The notes under the pieces: model-generated
What the model was told of the DNA's origin: nothing
Databases searched by the model: none
The model's input: only the letters and a program-made list of their open reading frames with translations
Assembly: GCA_033439765.1 (NCBI GenBank)
Contig: JAULSN010000003.1
Coordinates: 2,232,001 to 2,296,000, forward strand
Direction: 5' to 3'
Length of the DNA stretch: 64,000 nucleotides
DNA from: Lasiosphaeria ovina
Taxonomy: Eukaryota; Ascomycota; Sordariomycetes; Sordariales; Lasiosphaeriaceae
Part shown: positions 33,101-45,001 of the stretch, in pieces
Position numbering within the stretch: position 1 is the stretch's first letter
Layout: each line of letters opens with the position of its first letter
Program-made: the position numbers and the translations under genes

Positions 33101-34270
33101 CGTCTCTGCGCATATCCATGACGGCGAGTAAGAAAAAGAGTACCGAGAAGCCTGGGGTAGCGATTACCCACTTAGCATGCGTGTCTGGATGGGACGGTAC
33201 TGACAATCAACAGTAGAAAAGGGGAAACAAATAGTAGGCAACTGCATCAAAGAGGGAAAAATGACAGTGGTTGACCTACTGGGATGGCCGTGCTTTGCGC
33301 CCGCCGATATCACAAATGCCTTGTTCTGGAAGTTAACCATATTCTCTGGCATGGCGAAATGGGACCCGTGATGACCAGTCTTGACGACGTCCAGTTTTAC
33401 ACCACCCGGGGCGGTGGCATTATTTTCCATCCAGGCCAGCAGGACGCGCTCGCGATCCTCCTCGGCATCGCCGCCCGTGTAGAGGGAGACGCGGAGGAAT
33501 GGCTTGACGTGAGTTTTCGTAGTCGTAGGCCAGATCACAACGGCCATAATGGATGCTCCATTGATCAGGCGCTCACTTCCCTTGCCCGGGTGTTCCGGAG
33601 CCACATCATAGTTTGTGAACATCGCGTCGCTGATGAAGTGCTGGTCGGCCCCGACGACGAGAAATACTGGCCGTTCGTTGTTGCGAATGAGGTCGCAGTT
33701 CTCGTAGACGTGGTTGAGGGACGTGACGGGCGCCCAGGCCTGTGTTGGAGTTGGGTTGAACAGCGGCGTACCCGAGAAGAGATCGTGCCCCATGCAGGGG
33801 GTCCCGATGACAGCATTGCAAATCTCGAAGGTTTGGGCCGGTTGTTTTTTGCCTTTCCCACGTAATTTAAACAACAACTTTCCGTTATCGATTTTCCAGT
33901 TCGTGTTTCTCAGCTTATATATGGCCGTGTAGGGACAGTAAAAGGTAGCCGAAGGCTCGATGAGCGTCGACTTCTTGTCTTCGCTGCCCATAAAGTCGTC
34001 ATACAGAACCTGCGTAAGAGAGCGGTAGTGGTCGCCGTCCCAGTGCGTAATGACGATTGCGTCAAGCTTGAACGGGACTCCATTATCATATCGCTTCCTC
34101 AGCTCTGGAATTGAGGCATGCGTCGCATCGTATCCCTCAGTATGACCACCGTCGATGAGGACTGCCCTTCGGACAACATCATCGCGCACAAGAAGATGCA
34201 CAGCGGCGTCGCCGGCGCCAACGTTGATGAAGTACGAGTCCACTTGACAGTCGAGGTAGGAGAGCGTCAT
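27106..34270 (-). CDS. Giant protein: metallo-beta-lactamase domain plus DUF6603-like body, 2,299 aa
   Basis: A three-exon model, 34270-33280, 33199-27683 and 27497-27106, has introns of 80 bp (GTAGGT...GTCAG) and 185 bp (GTGAGT...TGCAG) and sums to exactly 2,300 codons. The N-terminal ~350 residues are a metallo-beta-lactamase fold like the stand-alone or ComEC-type domain: VGAGDAAV, VLIDGGH, the metal motif ITHWDGDH (~75-81), later VKTGHHGSH and SAGAKHGHP. The last motif is completed only after splicing, which supports joining the two long frames. A Lys-rich, NLS-like stretch is near 555-600. The C-terminal body (~1550-2060) has FGPLSVRNIGL, NGLTGGFGYNS and GDFMFSVGGFHPHF...HYP, which I associate with DUF6603, seen in bacteria and some fungi. 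Start ATG 34270 is the first ATG in frame. Nucleic-acid, nucleotide or lipid substrates are all possible; function unknown. Confidence 0.8.
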
Positions 34271-35165
34271 GGCCAGGCTGGTGATTAAAAGCGACCAATT
34301 CTCACACACTGTACATTCTGATACCGGCGTAAGCTTCTTCGCCTCCCACGTCAAACGATGTCGATGGCGATCCTGGGTCGTGACGACTGAAGCAGAGGTC
34401 GATCCTCAGCATCCAAGATTCGGAACGGATGCGGGAGGGCCGTTTCGTGCACCGGCCACCACCCACACCGACATCGTTTCCCCTTGACGCCATCCTTGGA
34501 CGCCTACCCGAACAGAGAAGGGAGCAATTGCAACCTTGGCAATCCAGCCCCCTGGGCACCGGTTTGGGACAAGACCTGCACGGTATCGCTTGGGGTTTCC
34601 CATTTCAGCGCTTCAGCTGCGCATCGGGCGCCACGTCACACCACTAGTTCCAGAACACAGTGCCAGCACACTGCCGACGGCACTACAGTCCAATCCATTA
34701 GTGTTTGTTAGCGGGGGACTTTTCGAGATTCGAATTGCCTCGGTAACTTACGGCTCGCTCTAAGGGTTATTTGCTGACGGAGACAATAGCTTCAGACTTC
34801 CTATTATCAGACTTCCTATTATAGAATCTTGGAGGCCGTTTCTCCCAAAATCACCTTTCAAATGTTTTACCTGGCCGCTGTAGTCTTTATCCTCCGTAAG
34901 TACATACCTAAGTACTACGCTAACAAGCGATCAGGGATAAGACCGTAGCGTCAATAGACTCTTGAGTTGTGATTGGAGAACTTGGAGGCTCCCTGCAAAT
35001 GATGAATTGTCGATTCTCGCTGGAAACGCAGGACGAAGACGAAGGGAGAACATCATTTCGATATTTTTCCGAGCATCTGTTTCTGCTCCTGGTAGAAGTA
35101 GATGTTCTTGATCCCGGACATGTACTTTAGGAATGCACGCGCCGAGAACGTGATCCGAATCCAGA
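34271..35165. promoter_or_regulatory. Divergent intergenic region between the giant MBL gene and gene A
   Basis: About 0.9 kb separates the two start codons, so both giant genes must be driven from this interval, suggesting shared control. No specific binding site can be named. A short ATG-initiated frame near 34863 (MFYLAAVVFIL, followed by a GTAAGT donor-like site) could be a leader exon but has no clear continuation. Confidence 0.5.
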
Positions 35166-37767
35166 ATGGCCGACATCGCAGCCCCAAAAGCCAAGGCCGG
35201 GGCTACTGTCGTCGTGCCAATGACGCTCCAGGCATTCCTCGTCGCAAATGACTTCGGTGACACGGCCTACCAAGTCGCGCCTCTTATGCTGCCCGACTTC
35301 TCCAAGCTCCAGCAGCATGAAACAAATAGTGCCGGGATCTCGACCGGTTTGGGGGAGCCGGGCGGGGACCACTGGGATCACCACGATCTCATGGACCGCC
35401 TCGACACGAGCTGGTGGCGACTGCGGGCGCGGTACAGTACGCGCTTCCGGGACGTTGCAACAGGACGCCCGCGTGAGGGCCGGTCGGGAGTCTACTTGAG
35501 CTGGTGTCTCCCTCGTCTGTACCGATCCGCCATCACGGCTACCGAAAGCACGATAAGCACGCCCGAAGGACGCGAGCACTTCCAGGCGAAGAAACTCCGG
35601 AGTGGGTTCACCGTCGGCGAGTCCGACGATGGAAACCAACCGAGTCAACACAATGTCCAGGCAGGTCTCTTGCTGCTAGCCTAGGTGAAGACTGAGAAAC
35701 CCCAGCAGCTAATACCTCAGCGGGCAGTTCCGTGCAGTGCCCGATCGTTGGGTTGTGATTAGAAAGGTCAGGGCCGGAGGCAGCAGCGGAACAGGATCAG
35801 GGAAAGAGACCTGGAACCTCGTCGAGAGCAACTGCATCCGCTCCCTCGATGACGACGACTTCATCGCACCCGACGGTCCAGACGTCGAAATATCCACTTC
35901 CCCAGGGATGAGCCCGTCAGACAATGCTGGACAACCGTTGTCAGCACCGTCAGTCATGGGCCGGTCGGCTAAGCTCACGCCCGATAATCTTGCCGGTGCC
36001 AAGAAGCGTAATTACCGCCACCCCTTCAATGCTTTCGAGATGGGCCACGAATTCTTTGTCGACTACCAGCCGCACAACATGGGCGTCTTCTCATTCTTTG
36101 ACGACCTTCGCGACTGCGTTGACGACACCACCTCTGAACCCGCTACAGTTGACTATGCCATCATTGGTTTCCACTCGGATGCCCGCAGTGATCCTTTCAT
36201 GCTCAAGCAGCCATTGAACATGGCCAAGAGTGACCACCCATTAAAAAATGAGGAACTTTTGAGCGCCCTGGGCCTCGTTCTGGGCGATCCAGGTGCCGCC
36301 AAAGACGGCAAGGAAGTAAGCGATGTGGCCAGCTTCGCTCAAACGCTCGCCAGTGAAGATGGTCGCACACTCACGTACGGCGTTCTTCGGAGCGTGCGCT
36401 TCAGCCGCAGGAGTGCCAACCACCTCTCAGCTCCTTCGATCACGCTGCAGGAGGAGGTATTTGAACACCAACCCGTCGCCGTCGGCCTCCACACGCTCGA
36501 TGCTCTTGCTGCCTTCTTATACGTCAGCCTGGGCGGGCCCAAGAATACGTCGGCAGCGGTGCACACTTTCCTGAGCCAGCTCGTCATGCTTGTGGCGCGC
36601 GATGATGATGTCGATTCTCAACGCAAGGCAGCAGACGAAGTGGCTGGCCACTCGTGGGTTGCAAGCAAGGAGGACACACTCTGGCGGTTGCCTCAGAAGG
36701 GCGAAGGCGGGGATGAGCAAGCCCAGTCCTTTATCGTCACCGACGAGCACCGTGACCAGCTTTTGACCCTCAACGCTCTCCAAAGGCAATGTGACACATG
36801 CGTCCGCGAGGAAGAGCAACTCTTGCATCAACTTTACGGTTGCTGGTGGAACGCTTGCGGCCTTCGTAAGCTCCCGGCCGATGTCCTCGTGTCGCGCCGA
36901 GGTCAGGTCAAGAGACAAGCCGGCGATATCGGGAAGAGATTTCACAGCTTGTCACAGCGGAAGAATGTGTTGAAATTAGAGATCGAGACAGCGAAAACAG
37001 GGTTGGAAAAGCTACTTGGTGTCGAGAAGAAGCTCATCGCTGCGCCGGCACGGCCGTTTGGTCGACACCAAGACCCGACAATCCTCGTCGCCGGCGCCAA
37101 GTCTGGGTGGCCACCAGCCTTTGATAAACCCCTACCAGTACGCCTGGCCAGCGAGGTTGCCCCGTCCACCGCAGTGCCACCGGCACCAAGCGAGGCTTGG
37201 TTGGACGGCATCCTCCCCAACCTGGCCGAGCCACTGAAACCATTGTTGCGAGAATTTTCTTTGGTAGATGAAGCTGCCAGGCGTTCTGCGACCTGGGATA
37301 AGAGCCCGTATGCAGGTTTGGAAGACATGCAAGACGTTCAGGGCTGGTTTCCGCTCTTCATCGAGTGGGAGCTAGAATACTACCACATTCCCTTCTCCAA
37401 GTGGATATTTGAGCCTTCCGACGAGCTAAGCGGGCGGTGGCGGTGGGTGATCCCGCCGAAAACCAATCTCGCGCAAGATCCATTGGTTGGAACGGATTGC
37501 CGCCGCATCCACGGGAGGACGGCTTTTGTACCGGAGGCGGCAATGACGCTGCGCTCGAGGTTGGATCAGCTGTTTGCGCAAACAACAGACCCAGACCTCC
37601 TCAAAGTCAAGGAAGACGTCCTGAACCGCGTGTCCGCCATGGGATACTTCTCAGCACCCCTATCTGGTTTCACAGACCAGCTCCTTACGCTCCGCCGAGG
37701 TCACCATCCTCTTCCCGCAGCGACATCGGCATCTGGCGATCTAGAAATCCTAGAGATGCTTGGCCTC

Positions 37768-37772
37768 GAGCC
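37768..37772. repeat. Target-site duplication GAGCC (second copy 43307-43311)
   Basis: GAGCC ends the 5' half of gene A and also begins the 3' half after the right LTR. Counting it once restores the frame GLEPNV across the insertion site. Confidence 0.92.
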
Positions 37773-37989
37773 TGTTAGAAAGGCCATACTGGATTTGGCA
37801 TGGTCTTGAGGGTCCGGGCAGGGGCCGGGCAGGGTGCGCACAGGGCACCTAATTAGACCGCCTTTTCCACAGGCTCTACACTGGTCCCCGGCCTGCAGGG
37901 CGAAGAGCTTTTCTTCCTTCTACACAACGGAATACACACACTTGGAATACCCTCTTTTTGACTGCTTTTGCATGCTTTGGCTTCTGAAA
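37773..37989 (+). repeat. Element 2 5' LTR
   Basis: 217 bp. It still contains CTGCAG and TGCATGC sites, which would be prime RIP targets, so this LTR has escaped mutation. Confidence 0.9.
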
Positions 37990-38003
37990 GTTATGAGCCC
38001 GGA
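37990..38003 (+). other. Element 2 primer-binding site (initiator tRNA-Met half-molecule type)
   Basis: GTTATGAGCCCGG immediately follows the 5' LTR. It is complementary to the anticodon arm of initiator tRNA-Met (GGGCUCAUAACCC), the half-tRNA priming used by copia/Ty5-like elements. Confidence 0.75.
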
Positions 38004-38090
38004 AGCTGCATTCCCCAATACAACAACAAACATCTATTGAAGCCTCTATACCGACAGAGCAGTCTACGCGCACCGCGCCCGGAAAACCAC

Positions 38091-41000
38091 ATGACAACAA
38101 AAGAGAAGACAGTCGCCCTCGAGGGCTCGGATGACTGGCAGGCTTGGAACAACACATTCATTAGCAAGGCCGTTACGGCCGACCTTTGGTCCCTCATCGA
38201 CCCTACCTCTGAGGACCGCGGGGACTTCCAACAGAAGCCGAAGAAGCCCTCATTCGTAGTGTTCTCGATGAGCAAGGAAGCGAAGAAGAGGAGGACCCAG
38301 GCCGCCGCGAGGGCCGCCTCGGTGACCCGGGGCAATACGCCGGGTGTTGCTCCGGACCCCAACAACCCGTAACCCGAAATACAGGTCGCTGAACCAATAG
38401 CTAACGAAGACCACCTCCCGGCCATATGCCTAGCGGACCTGTCAGATAAGGATAATAAGGTCTACTCGTAGAGCCTCGCCCTATACAATATAGATATGAA
38501 GGACTACGAGACAGAGCGTAGGGCACTTGCTGCCCTTAAGGACTGGGTGAATAAGACTGTCTCGGCGCACCTATACATAGTTGCGTGCGAGCCCATAGAG
38601 ACGATCACCAGGTGGTATACAAATCTATAGGCATAGGCGAGAACCACTTCTTCGAACGATATAGGGAAGGCGAGGACCGCCTATAAGCAAGCAGTTCTCC
38701 CTCTCTCGAAGCCCCCGAAGTCGTGGAAAGCATGGATCAGCCACTAGGAGGAAGCCCTACAGAAGGCCAAGGCCAAGAAGGTCCCTGAGGCGCAGGCACC
38801 GGCCACCTGGTATGACGATTTCGAGACGGCGATTAGGGAGGTAGGGTGGACTCACTAGTATGCTACCTACCGCCTAATGAACCAAAAGAATATCGATACG
38901 GGGACCCTTAATTACCGGGACCTGGTGAACGCGTTTAACTAGGAGGTTAGGGTATAGGAGGTAACGAAGAAGCCCTCACGGTTTACGAAAGGGTCCTTCG
39001 GCGTAATATACGGTAACTAGGATACTAATAGCCCCGAGGAAGGGAAGGCACCGGGCCCGAGAAAGCGGAAATACACCGGAGGTAGCCAGTCAGGGTGTAG
39101 GGTATGCTCGAATCCCCACACCTTGGAAGACTATTGGTTCCTTTTCCCTAAGAAGGCCTGGGCAAAATAGAACCCCTCGAAGGAGCGTAGGAAGCGGGTA
39201 GAGGAGGTTTTATAGGCAGATAACGCTCTGAGGAAGGAAGTCGAGGCCCTGAGGAAGAAGGTCAAGGGAGACCTGCCTCGGAGAGGAAGCGTAAGCAGGC
39301 CCCGAGAGCCGAGTAGGGCCCCGAAGTCTAGAGCCTCGAGCCGGGCACCAGAGCCCGCCACTACAATAGAGGACGCCCCGGAGGAAGATTGACTAGTACG
39401 CTACGTAGGTAAGGTCAATGCCTTATTCGCCGTATAGCACGTAGCCTTCTCGATGAACGAATACCCTCTCAAGCACTCGGTAATACTAGACTCAGGCTCT
39501 ATAATATATATCTTTAACCAAGTTAGCCGCTTCCTTAATATTCGGCACGCCCTCGCGGGGGAATTCGTATGGGCTGGGGACTACAAGATCCCTATTACTA
39601 TATACGGCGAGGTGGACCTATAAGTTAGTAATATATTCGGAGGAAAGAAGGTCCTAAGGCTATATAATATGGCCCTATATAAAGGCATCGTATATAACCT
39701 GGTATTATTACGGCGCCTATATAAGAGAGGTATATACTAGGATAATAGCGGGGACCCTACCTACCTACGCCGTATAACGGATTAATCGGTAGTATATATA
39801 CTATAGGCCCGGTACGACTAATTCGTTATTAAGTATATTCCGGAAGACCTGAGTAGGGCCGCCTTCTTCACGAGAAGGAACCGGTTTAATTCCTATACCA
39901 AAAGGAAGCCCCAGAGCGTAAGCGCCGAAATCTGGCACCTACGTATGGGCTACCCAGGCCCCGGCGCCCTAGAAAGACTCGTCAATATAGCTTAGGGGGT
40001 ACGTATCAAGGGTATTAAAATAGTCGAGTATAGCGTATACGCGCGGGCTAAAATAAAGCGACAGGTCAAACGAGAGCCAAAAGATAAGCCTCAACGGCCC
40101 GGGGACTACTTTACGATTGACTTTTATAACTAGGAGCCTAACGATAAGAAGTATAACTCCCTTATACTAGTAACCGACCGCTATATAGGTATAAGCTGGG
40201 ATTTTTATACTACTAACCGGAAGTACGTAACCCTTATTACTATTTTGGAAGCCTTCTTTAAGGAGTTAAGGGTTCAATATAAAGTCGTACCGAAGGTTAT
40301 CGAGTTAGATAACGAGCTCAAGTTAGTAGAGTTTACGGACTTCTTTAGGAGGTATGGCCTAGTCTAGAAGCCCTCGGCGCCCCGTATATAGGGATAGAAC
40401 GGTACCGCCGAGAGGGCGGGGGCGTTAGTCAAGCAGAAAGCCCTTACACTTGCTTTAGGAGCCGCATTCCCGAACAAATTATAGCGGGAGATCTCTCGAA
40501 CGGCTATCTACCTGCTTAATAGGCAGCCTCGCGCTCAGAATAACTAGAAGACTCCTTATCAGGCCTGGTATTCCTTCTTCAACGGCTATACTCTTCCGTA
40601 CTCAGGGCACTTACGGGTCTTTGGCTATAAGGCATATACGATGACCGATAGGGCCCAAAATAAGGAAGAACGCCTCAAGCGTTTTAAGCCTAAGGCGTAG
40701 ATCGGCTACCTCATCGGCTATATAGCGACCAATATCTATAGGGTATAGGTGCCTTCAAAGAATATAGTCATCGTCACCCGGGACGTCATCTTCGACGAGA
40801 ATACTATATTTGACGGCAAGCTGGAAACCCTAGCGTAAGACGTCCGGGAAATGGACCCTATAGCCCTCGCGAACCACCTTGAAGCCCTCACGGTTAGGGA
40901 ACCTAATATTGAGGAAGTAGTAGCCACCCCCGGGGACCAGGAAGATATTAGGGACATCACTAATATACTAGAGGATGACGACGGCGTTATAGAGGATGAG

Positions 41001-42986
41001 ATCGTGGCGTATAGGGAGGTCCCTAAGCCATACGGAAGCCACACGGCAGGAGGGAAGGGCAGCGGGTCGCTCCCTATACTACCATAGTCGCCGCCTACAG
41101 CTATGCTAGCCGGGGCGATTACATTATACGGGCCGGGGGCCGACCTTGGGGAAACCCGGGCAGCCAAGCTCAGTATGACGGCAGAATGCGGGCCGGGGGC
41201 TAATCCGGGGAAAACCCGAGCAGCCAAGCTCAGTATTCAGGAGTATTGGAATGGGTCTTTCTATACAGGCATATTATCTTCTAGGGTAGGGACCCTAGGA
41301 AGGAAGACCCTTACGAGGGCACAGGTCGAACGGTTACTGAAGACCCCGTTGTCTATATACCGCCGGGACCTCCCGGACCCACCGGGTCACCACGGGGACT
41401 TGAAGGACCACCCTATAGGGAACCTCTTCGAGGACGTAGAGAGGGTACATCTATAGAGTTATATAGAGATACGTTCGTAGGTAGAGGTCTTATAACGAGG
41501 CCTAAAAGGCATTAAGGTCCTAGACTATAGGTGGGTATACGTCTATAAGTTCGATAAATACGGAAGGTTTGTCAAATACAAGGCCCGACTAGTTATCCGG
41601 GGAGATCAATAGCCGAAGAACCTCTCGGAAAGTAATTACGCTATAACCCTAGCCGGCCGGTCCTTCCGCACGATTATAGCGATAGCTATACACTTCGACC
41701 TTGAGCTCCTATAGTATAACGCCGTTAATACCTTCGTAAATGCCTCCCTAGACGAGGAGGTTTATATGCGTATGCCACCGGGGCATAAGAAGCCGGGCAC
41801 CGTTTTGAGGCTCAATAAGGCTCTATATGGACTTAGGAGATCACCACTTCTTTAGTAGAGGGCACTCTCCGGGGTACTCAAGACCCTAGGCTATAGCCCC
41901 GTCCCTCACGAACCGTATGCCTTCACCAATAACGGCGTGATCATTTTCTTCTATATAGATGACATCGTCCTCGCCTTCAGGGAGTAATAGAGGAAGGAAG
42001 CTCTCGAAGCCATCGAGAAGCTCAAGGCCCGCTTCCAGCTTACGGGTGGGGATGATTTATAGTGGTTCCTAGGCATTGAGATCCTCCGTGATAGGGCCAA
42101 GCGGCGCCTATGGTTATTATAGTCTTTATATATTACCAAAATAGGTGCCCTTGCCGATATATCACCTACACCGCCCACCAGTACGCCTATAGCGAGGGAG
42201 GAGCTGTTACCCTATGAAGCTCTCGCGAAGAAGGCCGACATCCTACGGTATATGCGGAAGGTCGGCTCTATCATATATACCGCCGTTATCACTCGCCCGG
42301 ACATGGTTTTCGCCGTCTCCCGGCTCTCTCGCTTTACGACTAACCCCGGCCCGGAGTACCACAAGGCGGCTGACCGGGTCCTCGGCTACCTACTTCGTAC
42401 CAGTCATCTAGCCCTATAGTTCGGAGGCGACGATAACTTTAGGGTGGCTAGTGACGCTTCCTTCGGGGACAACTCGGTAGACCGGAAGAGCTTATAAGCC
42501 TACGCTATGAAGCTTTTTAGGGGCATGATCGGCTGGAGGGCGAATAAATAGGCCACCGTGACGACTTCAACTACCGAGGCGGAGTTGCTTACTCTCTCGT
42601 AGGCCATAAAGGAAGCCCTATATATTAGCAGGCTGCTGAAGGAGCTATACGTCAACCTTGAGGACTACCGTATTACCGTCGAATATGATAACCGTATGAC
42701 TATTCGGTTGTTGATAGAAGAGATCTCCCAGTTGAAGACGAACCTTCGGTATGTTGATATTCACAACCACTGGCTGCGGCAGGAATACAGGCTTGGGCAT
42801 ATAAAGGTAGTATACACGAAGAGCGTAGAAATGATCGCTAACGGCCTAACGAAGGCACTACAAAACAACGCCTTCACGGAGTTCGTGCATCAGATGAACC
42901 TACAGGACGTGTCACGGCAGTTGGTGGCTAGAAGGCAAGAGGAAGGAACCCCGGTTGGGCATTTGGATTTGCCTGGGGAGTTGTGA
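38091..42986 (+). pseudogene. Element 2 gag-pol, one frame with dozens of RIP-type stops
   Basis: From ATG 38091 to TGA 42986 (1,632 codons) the copia polyprotein stays in one frame with no indel, but more than 20 stops are counted between 38370 and 40470 alone, mostly TAG. The changes are transitions: CAG/CAA to TAG/TAA, TGG to TAG, TGCA to TATA. Recognisable parts: zinc knuckle CRVCSNPHTLEDYW (its third Cys now Tyr), protease VILDSGS, integrase (GTAERAGALVK), reverse transcriptase with YIDD but YNAVNTFV where the first catalytic Asp (YDAVN) is expected, and RNase H ending in GHIKVVYTKSVEMIANGLTKAL. Codons before ~38370 and after ~42690 look unmutated. The copy cannot make an active enzyme. 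Confidence 0.9.
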
Positions 42987-43077
42987 ATGCCCTCAGGGCA
43001 CGGAAAGGAAGGAAGGATTTTGTGTATTTACTTTTACATGCGGTTACTTTGGGCAGTTGAAGCCGGGAATAGCTTCA

Positions 43078-43089
43078 ACTGAGGGGGTA
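43078..43089 (+). other. Element 2 polypurine tract
   Basis: ACTGAGGGGGTA abuts the 3' LTR start TGTTAG, the usual copia-type plus-strand primer position. Confidence 0.75.
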
Positions 43090-43306
43090 TGTTAGAAAGG
43101 CCATACTAGATTTGGCATGGTCTTGAGGGTCCGGGCAGGGGCCGGGCAGGGTGCGCACAGGGCACCTAATTAGACCGCCTTTTCCACAGGCTCTACACTG
43201 GTCCCCGGCCTGCAGGGCGAAGAGCTTTTCTTCCTTCTACACAACGGAATACACACACTTGGAATACCCTCTTTTTGACTGCTTTTGCATGCTTTGGCTT
43301 CTGAAA
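43090..43306 (+). repeat. Element 2 3' LTR, with an in-frame ATG into gene A
   Basis: 217 bp. An ATG at 43289 reads MLWLLK and continues in frame into the 3' half of gene A (570 aa to 45001), so an LTR-started transcript could make the C-terminal half. Confidence 0.85.
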
Positions 43307-45001
43307 GAGCCCAATGTTCTCAGGGCGATCGAAGGAAGTGCACCCGAGCTGGCTCCGTTTGGGGCGTCACCAACCGCCGTCTCGCCACCCCTATATCTCG
43401 CCAACAACCTGACACCGTTCAAGCCTGTCATGCACGGCCAAGCACGCTTCACGAAGCTGATGATCGTCGATAAGTTTGGGCAGATTGTGTCGGGCATGCA
43501 GCCCGCCGACTATGCCGGAAACAGCAGCACCGAGCGATATTCGCTGTATCCTTGTGTGTCGCCGGGTCTTACCTGCGGCATCATCCATTCCGAGGGCTCT
43601 CAAGAGGGGCACTACCTGCCAAACACGACCGTGAAGGCGGACGACGGACCAAACGTTTGCCAGTTCTTCCAGATACCACCGCGTATCAACCAACACGCAC
43701 GACTCAACGTACGATTCTTAATGCCGAGTGCTGCGGGTGGGTCCAAGCCGACTGAGCCGACTGGGTTGAGTGGAAATACCGTCCGTCGTGTTGCCACCGA
43801 GTGGGATAACCCCATCTGGGCATGGCTCGTGACCAACTTCCAAAGCCACTCGGTCCAGGTATACGACGGCGACGGCAGGTTCGTCCAGGAGGCAATTATC
43901 TTGGAAGGTTCGAAGCCCAATACCCACCGTGTAAAACTTTCCATGGGGCCGAACTCTAGCGGGTACGGCGTTCCCCCAGACGGCCGACTCGAGCAGCTAC
44001 TCGAAGCCATGCAGCAGCCTGAAATCCTTGTAGCCCTCTTCGACATGCTTGCCGGTGCAGCCGACAGCGGCTGGCAGGCAACCAGTGCTGATCTGGACGG
44101 CATGCTGCCGGCAGTGTTTGGGCGCCCGTTCTGTATTGCCGACCTCGGGGCGTCGATCGAGCTGGCGAGCCCCCCTCTGTCAAACGCCTGCTTACTTGCT
44201 TCCTCGTCGTCTCCTCGCAGCGATGACCTTGCCAGCATCCTCGGCTATGAGTTCCCTGTTGGCCTCGGCAACCACACGGCCGCTTTCGACGGTCTAGTCG
44301 GCACCTTCCCCGCCCAAGGCCCCATCAAAATGATTGCAACGGCATACAGCCTGGATGCCATGGAAGCAGCCAACACCCCTGAGGACAGTTACAGGTCGGA
44401 TGAATATCGCCCCCAGCCACTCCTTTTGAAGCCATATTTCGTACACGGGGATGTCGGCGAGAACCACGATGAGGCCCAGGGATCCTTTGCTGCGGCGCAC
44501 GACGCTCAACTGGCCAAGAGCTGCGTCAGTGTCATAGTGGACGCCAAACTACCGATCCACGTCTACTCGGGCTCGCTGTTCCCAATGGCCGAGATCTCGC
44601 TACCCCAATTGTCCGTCGACACTGCCATGAGCAACATGCATGCATTCTTCTCCGTGGGACCCACGCTTGTCCCCGAGAAGCCGCGTACTGATCTCGTCCG
44701 GGTAATGATGGGCGGCGAGGACGACGGCCTAGTCATGGCATCGGGGCCAACGTTGCAGATGCCAACGGGGGGGACGGACGACAAGGGAAGGTGGCGGTGG
44801 ATGCAGCCCAAGGTGGAAGGCGAAGACGAAGAGAGCGAAAGTGATGCTGAAGATGCAGAGAGCGGGAGTGGTGAGCTTGTAGGTGCTACGACGTGGTTTC
44901 CGGTACAGATGTTGCCCGTCGACGGGTCATTGAAGGTCGAGGCTGCGGCACAGAGCGAGCTGGTCGAGGGATACATCATGGTCGGGTCTACCAGTCGATG
45001 A

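Larger units (their letters stand above)
37773..43306 (+). mobile_element. Ty1/copia LTR retrotransposon, 5.53 kb, RIP-damaged (element 2)
   Basis: 217-bp LTRs (37773-37989 and 43090-43306) start TGTTAGAAAGG and differ at only one seen position (ACTGGA versus ACTAGA, itself a RIP-type change). The 5-bp duplication GAGCC flanks it at 37768-37772 and 43307-43311. Inside are a tRNA-iMet-half primer site, one gag-pol frame and a purine tract. The order protease, integrase, reverse transcriptase, RNase H identifies copia. It is inserted in sense orientation in the coding sequence of gene A. The LTR sequence is unlike that of element 1, so the two are different families. Confidence 0.95.
35166..45001 (+). 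pseudogene. Gene A: ~1,407-aa giant protein, split by element 2
   Basis: The coding pieces are 35166-35664, 35738-37772 and 43312-45001. The first junction is a probable intron (candidate GTCTCT...TGCAG, which keeps the frame; the donor is weak, so it is uncertain). Between the other two sits copia element 2; removing it and one copy of the GAGCC duplication restores one frame (4,224 nt, 1,408 codons). Motifs in order: GVYLSWCLP (~108-116), VPDRWVVIRK (~167), FEMGHEFFVDYQPHNMGVFSF, DYAIIGFHSDARSDP, PLFIEWELEYYHIPFSKW, FGRPFCIADLGASIEL, YEFPVGLG...FDGLVGTFP. This order recalls very large uncharacterised bacterial proteins (from memory, not searched). As it stands the 5' part ends after 12 LTR-encoded codons at 37809. 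No signal peptide or membrane helix. It probably works with the MBL/DUF6603 protein and gene B. Confidence 0.75.

Noticed and set aside
38091..42986. UAG reassigned to glutamine in element 2
   Set aside because: UAG stands for both Gln (from CAG) and Trp (from TGG) positions, TAA also occurs, and other transitions such as Cys to Tyr and Asp to Asn accompany them; this is mutation, not a new code.
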